A DNA stretch of 33,171 bases from Armatimonadota bacterium (GTDB lineage: Bacteria > Armatimonadota > Chthonomonadetes > Chthonomonadales > JAMCWF01): positions 1-33,171 of the forward strand of contig JAMCWF010000039.1 in the NCBI GenBank assembly GCA_023481295.1, written 5' to 3'. The position numbers were made by a program, and so were the translations under genes. Shown here piece after piece: positions 1 through 10,073 of this stretch. Numbering within the stretch: the first letter of the stretch is position 1; every line of letters begins with the position of its first letter. The notes under the pieces are model-generated. The model did not search any database and was not told the origin of the DNA. It saw nothing but the letters and a program-made list of their open reading frames with translations.

Positions 1-1
1 T

Positions 2-1114
2 CTTGGGACGCCGATTCGGTTTACTTCCGATCCGGCCGATCTGGTCGGCATCACCTTTTTTGTGGTCGCAGTGCCAACGCCGATTGATAGTCAGAAGCGA
101 CCCGATTTAAATCCACTTATTACCGCTTCCGAGATCGTGGGAAAGGCGATGCAATCGGGCGCGGTTGTGGTCTACGAATCGACCGTTTACCCCGGTGTAA
201 CCGAGGAGATTTGCGGACCGGTGCTGGAGCGTGTGTCAGGCCTTCGTCAAGGGGTGGATTTTAAGCTCGGCTATTCACCGGAACGCATCAACCCCGGCGA
301 TAAGGAGCATACGCTGGAGAAGATTATGAAGGTGGTTTCGGGTGAAGATGAAGAGACATTAAATCGGGTGTCGAATGTCTACTCCCGAATCATCGCCGCT
401 GGGCTGCATCGCGCGCCTTCTATCAAAGTAGCCGAAGCGGCCAAAGTCATCGAGAATACCCAACGTGATCTCAACATCGCGCTGATGAATGAGTTGGCCA
501 TCATATTCAACCGCCTCGGCATCCGCACCAAAGATGTCCTGGATGCCGCCCGCACCAAATGGAACTTCTTGCCGTTTATGCCGGGGTTGGTCGGCGGCCA
601 CTGCATCGGGGTTGATCCCTACTATCTGACTATGAAGGCGGAGGAGATCGGCTACTATCCGCAGGTTATCCTGGCCGGCCGGCGTATCAACGACGGAATG
701 GGCACCTATCTGGCCGACCAGATGGTCAAACTGCTGATACACGCCAACCTGTCGGTTAAAGGCGCTCGGGTCGCGGTGTTGGGCATTACCTTTAAAGAGA
801 ACGTAAACGATCTTCGCAACAGTCAAGTTCCATCCATCGTAAACGAGCTGCGCCAGTTCGGCATCGATCCGATGGTGCACGACCCGGTTGCCGACCCCTG
901 CCTTGCCGAGCAAAAATATGGCCTGAAGCTGGCTCCATGGCACGACCTGAGTGAGTTGGACGGTTTGGTGCTGGCGGTTAGTCATCAGCACTATCTCGAA
1001 ATGGAGTTGTCTGACTTGATTGGAGGACTACGGACGGGCGGCGTGCTGATGGATGTGAAATCAGTGTTGAAGCCCGCTTTAATCCCTGGCCACATCAGCT
1101 ACTGGAGTTTGTAA
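2..1114 (+). CDS. UDP-N-acetyl-hexosamine 6-dehydrogenase (nucleotide sugar dehydrogenase, TviB/WbpO-like), 5' truncated by the window edge
   Basis: The frame is open upstream of the listed start back to base 2 ([27 protein letters not shown]). Family motifs: [20 protein letters not shown], catalytic [12 protein letters not shown]. Confidence 0.93.
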   Translation, partial: LGTPIRFTSDPADLVGITFFVVAVPTPIDSQKRPDLNPLITASEIVGKAMQSGAVVVYESTVYPGVTEEICGPVLERVSGLRQGVDFKLGYSPERINPGDKEHTLEKIMKVVSGEDEETLNRVSNVYSRIIAAGLHRAPSIKVAEAAKVIENTQRDLNIALMNELAIIFNRLGIRTKDVLDAARTKWNFLPFMPGLVGGHCIGVDPYYLTMKAEEIGYYPQVILAGRRINDGMGTYLADQMVKLLIHANLSVKGARVAVLGITFKENVNDLRNSQVPSIVNELRQFGIDPMVHDPVADPCLAEQKYGLKLAPWHDLSELDGLVLAVSHQHYLEMELSDLIGGLRTGGVLMDVKSVLKPALIPGHISYWSL

Positions 1115-2139
1115 TGAAATCCAACTTTGAAACGATGCAAGCCCAACTGATGAAAGAGCCGAAAAGCTGGTTGGTTACCGGTGTGGCTGGATTTATCGGC
1201 TCCAACTTGCTGGAGGCACTGCTTCGTTTAAATCAGAAAGTCGTCGGGTTCGATAATTTCGCCACCGGTCACCGCCACAATTTAGAGGATGTACGCAATT
1301 CGGTCAACGAAGCGCAATGGTGCAATTTCCGCTTTATAGAAGGAGATATTACCGATCTCGATACCTGTCGGAATTCCTGCGACGAAGTGGATTATGTGTT
1401 GCATCAGGCCGCGCTGGGATCGGTGCCGCGCTCCGTCGAGGATCCGATCAACACCAACCGTTCCAATATAGATGGATTCCTCAACATGCTGGTCGCCGCG
1501 CGTGATGCCGGCGTAAAGCGGTACGTTTACGCGGCATCCAGCTCCACCTACGGCGATCATCCCGCCCTCCCGAAGGTTGAGGATCAGATCGGCGAGCCGC
1601 TGTCACCCTACGCCGTCACCAAATACGTCAATGAGCTTTATGCGAAAGTGTTTGGGCGGGTCTATGAGTCTCAGACAATCGGGCTTCGCTATTTCAACGT
1701 ATTCGGCCCGCGCCAGGATCCAAACGGCGCCTACGCCGCCGTTATTCCGCGCTGGATCGGCGCACTATTGAAGGGCGCTACCTGCGCCATTAACGGAGAT
1801 GGTGAGACCAGCCGTGATTTTTGCTACGTCGCCAACGTGGTGCAAGCGAACGTGCTGGCCGCCCTTGTCGAGGATGCTGAGGCGTTAAATCAGGTCTACA
1901 ATATCGGATACGGTGGCCGCACCACACTTAATCAGCTCTACCGAATGATCCGCGACCGTATCGCCACTGAGAGACCCGCCATTGCCTCCCTAGAGCCGAG
2001 CTACCTCGATTTTCGGACCGGCGACGTCCGCCATTCCCAGGCCGACATCAGCAAGGCAAAGCGCCTACTGCAATACCAGCCGACTCACTCGGTAGTGGAG
2101 GGGATGAACGCGGCCATTCCCTGGTACTTGAGCCGCTGA
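1114..2139 (+). CDS. NAD-dependent epimerase/dehydratase, UDP-GlcNAc 4-epimerase-like (WbpP/TviC type)
   Basis: [15 protein letters not shown] Rossmann motif, SSSTYGDHP and YAVTKYVNE (YxxxK). The start overlaps the upstream stop by 1 nt (TAATG). Confidence 0.93.
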   Translation: MKSNFETMQAQLMKEPKSWLVTGVAGFIGSNLLEALLRLNQKVVGFDNFATGHRHNLEDVRNSVNEAQWCNFRFIEGDITDLDTCRNSCDEVDYVLHQAALGSVPRSVEDPINTNRSNIDGFLNMLVAARDAGVKRYVYAASSSTYGDHPALPKVEDQIGEPLSPYAVTKYVNELYAKVFGRVYESQTIGLRYFNVFGPRQDPNGAYAAVIPRWIGALLKGATCAINGDGETSRDFCYVANVVQANVLAALVEDAEALNQVYNIGYGGRTTLNQLYRMIRDRIATERPAIASLEPSYLDFRTGDVRHSQADISKAKRLLQYQPTHSVVEGMNAAIPWYLSR

Positions 2140-2148
2140 GGCTGCCGC

Positions 2149-3465
2149 TCAGGGCACGTAAGCGAGCGTCGTATTGTAAACCTCAATGGTGCGCTGAGCG
2201 ACGATTTGGTCATCGAACTCCAATTGCATTTTAAGGCGCCCGGCCGCGCCCATTTTTTGACAGAGCTCGTGGTTCGATAGTAATTTCTCAATTGCATCAG
2301 CAAGGGCAACCGGATCCTTGGGAGGAACCAGCAGGCCGTTCACATTGTGATCCACCACCTCGCGGCATCCCGGTACATCGGTTGCGACGATCGGTATACC
2401 CATAGCCGCTGCCTCAAGCAAAATGTGGGGTATTCCCTCTCGGTAGGATGGCAGCACGACCATCGCGGCCATCGCGATCAAATCCTCGATAACATCCACA
2501 TGGCCCAACAAGTCCACCGCACCTTCACGCCGCCACTCCTCCAGGGTCGCTTCACTGATATAGGATGGGTTGCCCTTATCCGGCTCGCCGGCAATCTGAA
2601 CCGTCACGTTCACGCAGCGCCGTTTTAATATTCGGGCGGCTTCCACCAGCACCGCCACGCCCTTCTCATTGATCAGGCGGGAGGCAAATAGGACTATCGG
2701 TGCCGGCGGCACTTCGGGCGATCCGGGACGAGGGCAAAACCGCTGCAGGTTCACCCCGGAGCTTCTGATTAACACCGTCCGGTCGGGGACGATCATATTT
2801 TCATCAGAGAAAGCCTGAAGATCATCCGGGTTTTGAAACACGACTCTCACCCGTCTTGCGGTCAAAACTCGGCGGTATAGCCACTTCACCATCGTTCGAA
2901 TAAGGCGGGCGCTCAAGCTGCCGTCAATAAAAACATAGCCCAGGCCGGTTACCGCGTTCACCACCGCGCGGATGCCGGCCATTTTTGCGGCCAAGGAACC
3001 ATAGAGCACACATTTTATGGTGAAATGGTGAACCGCCGACGGCCGTTCCCGGTTGTAAATCAGCACAAGGCGGAAAATTCCCAAAAGCTCTTTGAAGGGG
3101 TTGAGGCTTCGGCGATCGAGATTATAGTGCACCCAGCGAAACCCTTCAGCCCGCAGGCGCTCCACATAAGGATCATCCGGGCAGACCATCACCACCTCCA
3201 CTCCGCGTGAGCGCAGCAACCGAGCCAAAGGAAGCCGGAAATTATATAGATACCAGCCGGTATTGGCAACCAGCAGGATTTTACGCATGCCGGTGGAATG
3301 AGTGCGTCCGCTCACCGCTGCGGAGGTGTGCCCATTGCCCGACAATATGATGGAATGGGTGGCTTCGGCCGTATGGTTTTGTTCAAGGGTTCTGGCCGAC
3401 GCGATCGGCTGCATTGCGCGTTCGTTGTTCTGCCAATTTTCCATATCATTTACCTCCGAATTCAT
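2149..3465 (-). CDS. Glycosyltransferase family 4 (GT-B). The start may be the internal Met at 3288 (MRKILLVANTGWYLYNFRLPL)
   Basis: LLVANTGWYLYNFRLPLARLL N-terminus; VLPSYREGIPHILLEAAAMGIPIVATDVPGCREVV donor-site motif. Confidence 0.9.
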   Translation of the reverse strand: MNSEVNDMENWQNNERAMQPIASARTLEQNHTAEATHSIILSGNGHTSAAVSGRTHSTGMRKILLVANTGWYLYNFRLPLARLLRSRGVEVVMVCPDDPYVERLRAEGFRWVHYNLDRRSLNPFKELLGIFRLVLIYNRERPSAVHHFTIKCVLYGSLAAKMAGIRAVVNAVTGLGYVFIDGSLSARLIRTMVKWLYRRVLTARRVRVVFQNPDDLQAFSDENMIVPDRTVLIRSSGVNLQRFCPRPGSPEVPPAPIVLFASRLINEKGVAVLVEAARILKRRCVNVTVQIAGEPDKGNPSYISEATLEEWRREGAVDLLGHVDVIEDLIAMAAMVVLPSYREGIPHILLEAAAMGIPIVATDVPGCREVVDHNVNGLLVPPKDPVALADAIEKLLSNHELCQKMGAAGRLKMQLEFDDQIVAQRTIEVYNTTLAYVP

Positions 3466-4362
3466 CCGGTTTCCATCTCATTGAGCTCTCATCCGGCATT
3501 CACCATGAGAGACCACTGGGAGAGTTGCGAATCCCCACTCTGTCCGTCGTAAATCGTGGAAAACCGGAGAGGTATTGAAATTCTGCATGGATAGGTGGAT
3601 AAATCTAGTGAAAATAGTAATAACTGCCAATTGGTGGGGAACAGGAATGCGAACCTCAATGCAATACTTGATCGCGCTGTGGAGACTGTTGACCTACACC
3701 GTGAGGTGTTCGAGGTACTGCAATGATGGGTGAAAACGGAATGCGCCGGCCGCCCCAACCGCTGAGGGCACCGCGAAAAAAGCCACCGATCGATTTTTCG
3801 ATTGCTACTTCTCATTACGCTCTACTACAGCCACCGGGTTTTATCGCAGGTTAGGTAGGAAATAGGGTTATTGGCAAGGGTATTCAACTGCAGCGTTTGG
3901 TCAAAGCGGAGCTTCACATTAGGCAACCAACGTGCCACGCAGCCGAGCGAGCAGTGTTGCGGCGATGCAAAGAGACGATTCGAGATCACGCAGGCTCCCC
4001 TTTCCGCTATACGATAATAGGCGTTGCGCACCCCATTCTCACTTGGTGCGCTCCGCTTTTGCCGGATGGTGTCAGATCGTCGCTATCCGTTACTTGATCC
4101 CAATGATTAAACACTCAACCAAGCACACAATATATTATCTGCAAACCAGGTAATTTGTCTAGGGTTAAAAGGCACCAATTAGCGACCAGTGCGTGATTTT
4201 TTCGCTTGGTTGACGTTCCGAACAAGTAGCCGGACATATATTCAGACGCCGTTCGGCCGTTTATGTTCCCAACGAATTGTTGGGCGATTCGCCGGATCAC
4301 GGGTGCGCCCGGCTCGTTACGCTGGAGCAGTCGGTCACTGCCGGTTGAGATAGCCTCTCTGC

Positions 4363-4368
4363 TATAAT
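4363..4368 (+). promoter_or_regulatory. -10 element TATAAT very close to the lepA start
   Basis: TATAAT with only 9 nt (gtctctgga) before ATG 4378; no convincing Shine-Dalgarno. Confidence 0.5.
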
Positions 4369-4377
4369 GTCTCTGGA

Positions 4378-6186
4378 ATGAAAACCGATCTCTCTAGAAT
4401 CCGTAACTTTTGCATCATCGCCCACATTGACCACGGCAAGTCCACGCTGGCCGACCGCATCCTCGAGATCACCGGCGCCATTACCGAGCGCGAAATGCAG
4501 GATCAACTGCTCGATACGATGGATATCGAGCGCGAACGAGGCATCACCATCAAAATGACCGCGGTCCGGCTCACCTATACCGCCCTGGACGGCAGCGAAT
4601 ACGAGCTGAACTTGATTGATACGCCCGGTCACGTCGATTTTACCTATGAGGTCTCCCGGTCGCTGGCCGCCTGTGAGGGTGCGGTGCTGGTGGTGGACGC
4701 CGCTCAGGGCGTGGAGGCGCAGACGGTGGCCAACGTCAACCTGGCCCTCAACCACAAACTGGCGATCGTGCCGGTCATCAACAAGATCGATCTGCCGGCC
4801 GCCGACCCGGATCGGGCGCGCGAGGAGATCGAAAACGTGCTGGCCATTGACGCCAGCGAGGCGGTCCTGGCCAGCGCAAAGCAGGGGATCGGCACTCGGG
4901 AGGTGCTCGAGGCGGTGGTACGTCAGATACCGCCGCCGACAGGTGATATCGAAGCGCCTCTTCGCGCACTAATTTTCGACAGCCACTTCGATACCTATCA
5001 AGGCGTGGTGTGCTACATACGGGTGGTGGATGGTGAGATCATGCCCGGCATGCAGATCCGATTGATGGCAACCGGCAAGGAGTACGAGGTGATGTCGGTG
5101 GGGGTGTTCAGGCCAAAGATGGAGCCGGGCAAGCGGCTGCAGACCGGCGAGGTTGGGTATGTGACGGCCGGCATCAAGACGATCGGTGATGCTAACGTGG
5201 GCGATACCATCACCGGCGCCGAGCATCCGGCATCAGAGCCGTTATCCGGATACCGGCGGGCGAAGCCGATGGTCTTTTGCGGCTTCTATCCGATGGATGG
5301 GGCCGACTACCCCGACTTGAGGGAGGCGCTCGCCCGCTTGCAGCTCAACGATGCCGCCCTCAGCTATGAGCCGGAAACCTCCGCCGCATTGGGCTTCGGC
5401 TTCCGGTGCGGATTCCTCGGCCTGCTTCACATGGAGATCGTCCAGGAGCGGTTGGAGCGCGAGTTTAACCTTTCGCTCATCGCAACCTCACCCTCGGTGG
5501 TTTATCAGGTGATGACGACCGCCGGCAAACGACTGGAGGTGGACAATCCCGCCCTGATGCCGCCGGCGGTGGAAATCGCCGCCATCGAGGAGCCGTTTGT
5601 CATCGCCACGATCATGTTGCCGGGCACCTATGTTGGCCCCTCGATGGAGCTGGCTCAGGAGCGGCGCGGTGAATTCATTAAGATAGATCATCCTGCCCAA
5701 GACCGGGTTATGCTTTCCTACCGTCTGCCGCTGGCCGAGATACTGTTGGATTTCTTTGACCAGTTGAAGAGCCGCAGCCGTGGTTACGCCTCCTTCGATT
5801 ACGAAATGGAGGGATACCGCGAATCGAAGCTGGTAAAGCTGGACATTTTGATCAATGGGGATGTGGTGGACGCCCTCTCCTTCATCACCCATCGAGATAA
5901 GGCCTACTCGCGGGCGAGGCTGTTTGTAGATCGCTTAAAAGAGGTGGTTCCGCGTCAGCAATATGAGGTGCGAATCCAGGCGGCGATCGGGGGGAAAATC
6001 ATTGCGGCGGAGACGGTAAAGCCGTTCCGTAAAAACGTGATCGCCAAATGCTACGGCGGCGACATCACCCGCAAGCGCAAGCTGCTCGAGAAACAGAAGG
6101 AGGGCAAGCGCCGAATGAAGCAGGTCGGCAGCGTCGAGATCCCGCAGGAGGCGTTTCTCAGCGTGCTGAAGATCGGGCAAGGCTGA
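4378..6186 (+). CDS. lepA: Translation elongation factor 4 (LepA)
   Basis: [52 protein letters not shown]; full-length 602 aa with LepA-type C-terminus. Confidence 0.98.
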   Translation: MKTDLSRIRNFCIIAHIDHGKSTLADRILEITGAITEREMQDQLLDTMDIERERGITIKMTAVRLTYTALDGSEYELNLIDTPGHVDFTYEVSRSLAACEGAVLVVDAAQGVEAQTVANVNLALNHKLAIVPVINKIDLPAADPDRAREEIENVLAIDASEAVLASAKQGIGTREVLEAVVRQIPPPTGDIEAPLRALIFDSHFDTYQGVVCYIRVVDGEIMPGMQIRLMATGKEYEVMSVGVFRPKMEPGKRLQTGEVGYVTAGIKTIGDANVGDTITGAEHPASEPLSGYRRAKPMVFCGFYPMDGADYPDLREALARLQLNDAALSYEPETSAALGFGFRCGFLGLLHMEIVQERLEREFNLSLIATSPSVVYQVMTTAGKRLEVDNPALMPPAVEIAAIEEPFVIATIMLPGTYVGPSMELAQERRGEFIKIDHPAQDRVMLSYRLPLAEILLDFFDQLKSRSRGYASFDYEMEGYRESKLVKLDILINGDVVDALSFITHRDKAYSRARLFVDRLKEVVPRQQYEVRIQAAIGGKIIAAETVKPFRKNVIAKCYGGDITRKRKLLEKQKEGKRRMKQVGSVEIPQEAFLSVLKIGQG

Positions 6187-6462
6187 TTATTGGCCGGTTG
6201 AGGTGCCCGGTATCGGCTCTCGATGGTGCCGCGTGATGGCGAATCGCTGCTCCGCATAGACCGGAGCGGTGTGCGCCTCGTTATTGCGATACTCCTCATC
6301 AATGATGAAGTGGAACGATTCGGTGAGCCGGCAGAATTTCTTGAGCTCGGCCACCTCCTCGGGTGTTTCCGGGCAGAGACGTAGGATCACGCTGATCCGC
6401 CTGCCCTGCTCATCCACAATCATCGGCTCTCCAGCGCGCATTCCCTCAAAATAGGCCTTCAT
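6187..6462 (-). CDS. Hypothetical small protein (91 aa), convergent with lepA
   Basis: ORF stop immediately abuts the lepA stop; plausible composition (MKAYFEGMRAGEPMIVDEQGRRISVILRL). Family not recognised. Confidence 0.5.
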   Translation of the reverse strand: MKAYFEGMRAGEPMIVDEQGRRISVILRLCPETPEEVAELKKFCRLTESFHFIIDEEYRNNEAHTAPVYAEQRFAITRHHREPIPGTSTGQ

Positions 6463-6577
6463 ATTTCCGCTCCTATCCTAATGATGAAGATTATGGGAGA
6501 TCAGGATTCCCTGGCTGAAATTTACCCTATTTGCCCCATTTCCCATCATCGAATTGCGACGATTGGGTGCGGATAGG

Positions 6578-6592
6578 TTGTTGCTCCAACAA
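6578..6592 (+). promoter_or_regulatory. Inverted repeat TTGTTG-ctc-CAACAA in the putative rpsF promoter, upstream of a TAGAAT -10-like hexamer at 6605-6610
   Basis: Direct reading of the sequence. Confidence 0.4.
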
Positions 6593-6642
6593 TCGAGCAT
6601 GTGGTAGAATGGAATACCAATTAATTCACGGTACCGGATTGA

Positions 6643-6701
6643 AGCCAACCCTCTACTAGGGTCGGCTCCTTCCTGCCCCGTTGGAGCGGGGCCAGTGTCC
6701 G
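6643..6701 (+). promoter_or_regulatory. Candidate structured rpsF 5' leader (possible S6:S18-responsive element)
   Basis: Two adjacent hairpins, AGCCaACCCT-ctact-AGGGTcGGCT (6643-6667) and GCCCCG-ttggag-CGGGGC (6675-6692), then a CCG (6699-6701) just before the Shine-Dalgarno. Confidence 0.4.
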
Positions 6702-6718
6702 AAGGGAGGGTAATCACG

Positions 6719-7021
6719 ATGCGCCATTACGAGGCAATGTTCCTCGTTGACGCCAATACCACCGATGAGGCGCTCGAAGCCATCATCGAAAAGTATAAAA
6801 ACGTCGTCACCGAAACGGGTGGAGTGGTCGGAGAGGCTGGCAAGTGGGAAAACGGCAGCCGCCGGCTGGCATACGAGTTGGCAGGCCGCCAGGAAGCGAT
6901 CTACGTCCTGATGAATTTTGAAGCGGGTGCCGATACGCCCAGCGAGCTCGACCGTATGTTTCGAATAAGCGACGACGTTTTTCGACATATCATCGTCCGC
7001 CGGGATCAACGTGAGGAGTAG
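6719..7021 (+). CDS. rpsF: 30S ribosomal protein S6
   Basis: MRHYEAMFLVDAN..., YELAGRQEAIYVLMNFEA; the listed ORF start (6695) is upstream of the S6-like Met at 6719. Confidence 0.95.
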   Translation: MRHYEAMFLVDANTTDEALEAIIEKYKNVVTETGGVVGEAGKWENGSRRLAYELAGRQEAIYVLMNFEAGADTPSELDRMFRISDDVFRHIIVRRDQREE

Positions 7022-7080
7022 CTGCCCCAATCCTCATTCTTACGATCCGTATTTTGTCCTCGAGCTGAATCCTGAACCAT

Positions 7081-7123
7081 CTGACGCCTGCGTCCCATCG
7101 GGGTATGGGGTCAGGCGGATCAG
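7081..7123 (+). promoter_or_regulatory. Long intergenic RNA hairpin between rpsF and ssb
   Basis: Nested stems CTGA/CGCCTG ... CCCAT cggggt ATGGG ... CAGGCG/GATCAG; no U-run follows. Confidence 0.45.
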
Positions 7124-7162
7124 GGACAGGAAAACCGTTGAATTAGGAGGAGAACGAAGAAC

Positions 7163-7585
7163 ATGCTCAACCGAATCGTGCTAGTCGGCCGCTTAACTCG
7201 TGACCCGGAACTGAAGTACGCGCCTAGCGGAACTCCGCTGGTAACCTTCGGGATTGCGGTGGACCGCCGCACAAAATCGGCTTCCGGCGATCGCGAAACC
7301 GATTTCATCAACATTGTGGCTTTCCGGCAGACGGCAGAGTTCGTCAGCCAGTACGTGGGCAAGGGGCGGCTGGTAGCGATTGACGGCCGCTTGCAGATTC
7401 GGAGCTGGACCGCTACCGACGGCACCCGCAGGACCAGCGCCGAGGTCATCGCCGAATCGGTGCAGGCGCTGGATCGCCCGAAGGAGGGAACACCGGCCGG
7501 GGTCGGCGCGGCGGCCGAGGGGATTGAAGAGGCGGCCGGCGGTTTTGACATGAACGAAGAAAGGGACCCCTTCGCCGATGAGTAG
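7163..7585 (+). CDS. ssb: Single-stranded DNA-binding protein
   Basis: MLNRIVLVGRLTRDPELKYAPSGTPLVTFGIAVDRR..., RLVAIDGRLQIRSW; AGGAGG upstream. Confidence 0.97.
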   Translation: MLNRIVLVGRLTRDPELKYAPSGTPLVTFGIAVDRRTKSASGDRETDFINIVAFRQTAEFVSQYVGKGRLVAIDGRLQIRSWTATDGTRRTSAEVIAESVQALDRPKEGTPAGVGAAAEGIEEAAGGFDMNEERDPFADE

Positions 7586-7740
7586 CGCCTCGTCGGGGAT
7601 GGACTATATTGCTCAAATAAGTGATTCAGAAAAGCGAAGCAGGATGAAAAATCGGCGGATGCCCGGCCGAGGGTAAACATCTGCATCCTGCCACCGCTTG
7701 ATAGACTACTACCTGTCCAGGAGATACAACGCAACCGGCT

Positions 7741-7977
7741 ATGAACAAACGAACCACTAAGTTTCGCCGCCCACGCCGGAAGGTATGCACCTTTTGTGTG
7801 GAAAAGGCAACCGATATTGATTATAAGGCGGTCGCTAAATTACGCCGCTTCACCACCGATCGCGGTAAGATAATTCCGCGCCGCACCAGTGGAGTGTGTG
7901 CCCGCCATCAGCGCGACCTGAGCAATGCGATTAAGCGGGCGCGGCATATCGCACTGTTGCCATTCGTGACGGGGTAA
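7741..7977 (+). CDS. rpsR: 30S ribosomal protein S18
   Basis: CTFC...[50 protein letters not shown]. Confidence 0.97.
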   Translation: MNKRTTKFRRPRRKVCTFCVEKATDIDYKAVAKLRRFTTDRGKIIPRRTSGVCARHQRDLSNAIKRARHIALLPFVTG

Positions 7978-8016
7978 GGGGACAACTTAAAAATTACAGG
8001 TTAGGAGCATCGCGGA

Positions 8017-9138
8017 ATGGTGGTTAAACCAATCTCAGAGATACTCGACAGCCCAGCTCAGATGAAGGCGTTGGATCCCAGCGATATGCTTGGGCTGACG
8101 GTGGATTTTCCCAATCAGTGCCGTCGGGGCGCTGAGTTGGGTCGACAGTTCGAACGGGACATCCGGCCGCAAACCTCGATTCAAAACATAGTTGTCACCG
8201 GAATGGGCGGCTCGGCCATCGGCGGTGATATGCTGCGCTGCCTCATTGAGGAGGCGGGGGTGGTGCCTTTATCGGTAAACCGCAGCTACGACCTGCCCGG
8301 TTACGTGGGAAGCCATACTCTGGTCATCGCGGCCAGCTACTCCGGCAATACCGAAGAGACGCTTGCTTCGTATAAAGTGGCGCACAGCCGGCGGGCGCAG
8401 GTGGTGGTGATCACCAGCGGCGGATCGCTCGCCGAGCTGGCTCGAAAAGATAAGGTGCCGCTGTGCATCATTCCGGGCGGCCAGCCGCCCCGCGCCTCAA
8501 CCGGCTATCTCTTCTTTCCGGCGCTGATCTATCTCGTATCGAGAGGATTTTTCAACCGAGACCTGAGCGGCGATATTGACGAATCGCTCCAATTGATGGC
8601 CAAAATGCAAGCGGAGCTAGGGCCGGAGGTACCGGCCGTCGGCAATGAGGCGAAAAAGATTGCGGAGCAGCTTTACCGGCGGCTACCGGTTATCTATGGC
8701 TCACAAGATTACGGCGGGGTGGCCGCACTTCGCTGGAGAACGCAGATCAACGAAAACGCCAAATGCCTGGCCTTCCCTTACGCTTTTCCTGAGATGAACC
8801 ATAACGAGATTCTGGGTTGGACGCTGGCTCATAAGCTCCAATCACGTAACTTCACCACCGTCATCCTGCAAGACCCCAGCGAGTTCGAAGCGCTTCCCGG
8901 CGGCGACCCGCGTCGCCGTATCGGACGCCGAATCGAGGTGACCAAAGACCTCATTCACCGCGCAACCCGCCTGATCAGTGTGGTGGCCCGCGGGGAATCG
9001 CTGCTGAGCCGGATGCTCAGTCTGATCTATCTGGGTGATTTCGCCAGCGTCTATCTCGCCTACCTGAACCAAATTGACCCGACCAACATCGATAACATCA
9101 ACGTCTTGAAGGCGAAGATGGCGAAGCTGCGAGGCTGA
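8017..9138 (+). CDS. Bifunctional phosphoglucose/phosphomannose isomerase, SIS-domain family
   Basis: VVTGMGGSAIGGDMLR, SYSGNTEETLASY, PEMNHNEILGW. Confidence 0.93.
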   Translation: MVVKPISEILDSPAQMKALDPSDMLGLTVDFPNQCRRGAELGRQFERDIRPQTSIQNIVVTGMGGSAIGGDMLRCLIEEAGVVPLSVNRSYDLPGYVGSHTLVIAASYSGNTEETLASYKVAHSRRAQVVVITSGGSLAELARKDKVPLCIIPGGQPPRASTGYLFFPALIYLVSRGFFNRDLSGDIDESLQLMAKMQAELGPEVPAVGNEAKKIAEQLYRRLPVIYGSQDYGGVAALRWRTQINENAKCLAFPYAFPEMNHNEILGWTLAHKLQSRNFTTVILQDPSEFEALPGGDPRRRIGRRIEVTKDLIHRATRLISVVARGESLLSRMLSLIYLGDFASVYLAYLNQIDPTNIDNINVLKAKMAKLRG

Positions 9139-9169
9139 TTTTTTAAGCCGGAATTGGCGTCAAACCGAT

Positions 9170-9937
9170 TTAGAAGTCGAAAAGAGATGCGCTGAGATCG
9201 GTATTGACCTTGATTCGGCTGGCGGTGGTGATGGCCGCCACCTGACCGCCGCCGTCCTCCACCTCGACTTTCGTCGGCAGCCAGATTCCGGGCGCCGCTT
9301 CGACCGGATCGGTATACAGAAAGATCGCCTTTGTGCGCCCGCTTTCACCTACCCACTCCCGGCGAGCGGTAATGTGGGTTTGAGGATCGAACCAAACGAT
9401 GTATTTGGATTCATCCCCATTGGCGCCCTTATAGGTCAATTGAAAGACCGGCATACTTTTGCCGTCGCAGCTTTCTGTGCGCAAATAGTCGGCATTGAGA
9501 TAGATGAGCGCATCGGGCGTCAAAAGGCCCGCATCCAGCAGCGACTGGCGGGTTCCCGGCGTGGCGCCGACCTTCGACTTTTGCTTTAGCCCCAGCTTTG
9601 GAATGGCGAAATAGCGCTTTTCCCCGTTTATGATGTAGATCGCCTTGGTGATGCCGATTTCACCCTCCAACCGCAGTCGGTTCGGCGCCATATAGCTGAG
9701 CGTCATCCGCTTAAAGCGGTAAGCCATTTCAAAGTCACGCCCCATCTTTCCCAGTATGCTTCGGTCCGCCTGCACGATCTGGATGCTTTCTTGGAGGCTG
9801 TTAATCTTGTTGGCGATGAAGTCGTTGATGTTGGGGGCGGCGTATGATTTCGCCACGCACAGCAGCAGGAGGGCGCCCGCTGCTGCGGGCAGGTACCGCC
9901 CGCCCCAAGCGCGTAAATAGTTATTCATTCTGTTCAT
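9170..9937 (-). CDS. Secreted LolA/MucB-like outer-membrane lipoprotein carrier-type protein
   Basis: N-terminal signal peptide; RFKRMTLSYMAPNRLRLEGE..., PGIWLPTKVEVED pattern. Confidence 0.65.
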   Translation of the reverse strand: MNRMNNYLRAWGGRYLPAAAGALLLLCVAKSYAAPNINDFIANKINSLQESIQIVQADRSILGKMGRDFEMAYRFKRMTLSYMAPNRLRLEGEIGITKAIYIINGEKRYFAIPKLGLKQKSKVGATPGTRQSLLDAGLLTPDALIYLNADYLRTESCDGKSMPVFQLTYKGANGDESKYIVWFDPQTHITARREWVGESGRTKAIFLYTDPVEAAPGIWLPTKVEVEDGGGQVAAITTASRIKVNTDLSASLFDF

Positions 9938-10073
9938 TATGCAATAAGTATATCACGCCGCCGGGGAATTGACTACCATCAGTCAGGCATCAATCAGGCT
10001 TGTTTTTCTAAAAGCTAAAAATATTGTTTCGTATTTACCATAAAGCGAAGTTAATGGACCGCTATTCGCTCCG

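Noticed and set aside
359-991. 210-aa minus-strand ORF antisense to the sugar dehydrogenase
   Set aside because: The plus-strand frame has clear family motifs; this is a shadow ORF with no recognisable domain.
3466-4362. Possible tRNA or other structured RNA gene in the long gap
   Set aside because: No cloverleaf with a GTTCRANNC T-loop and matching acceptor stem could be found by eye.
4297-4755. 152-aa minus-strand ORF over lepA start
   Set aside because: Antisense to the highly conserved LepA G-domain.
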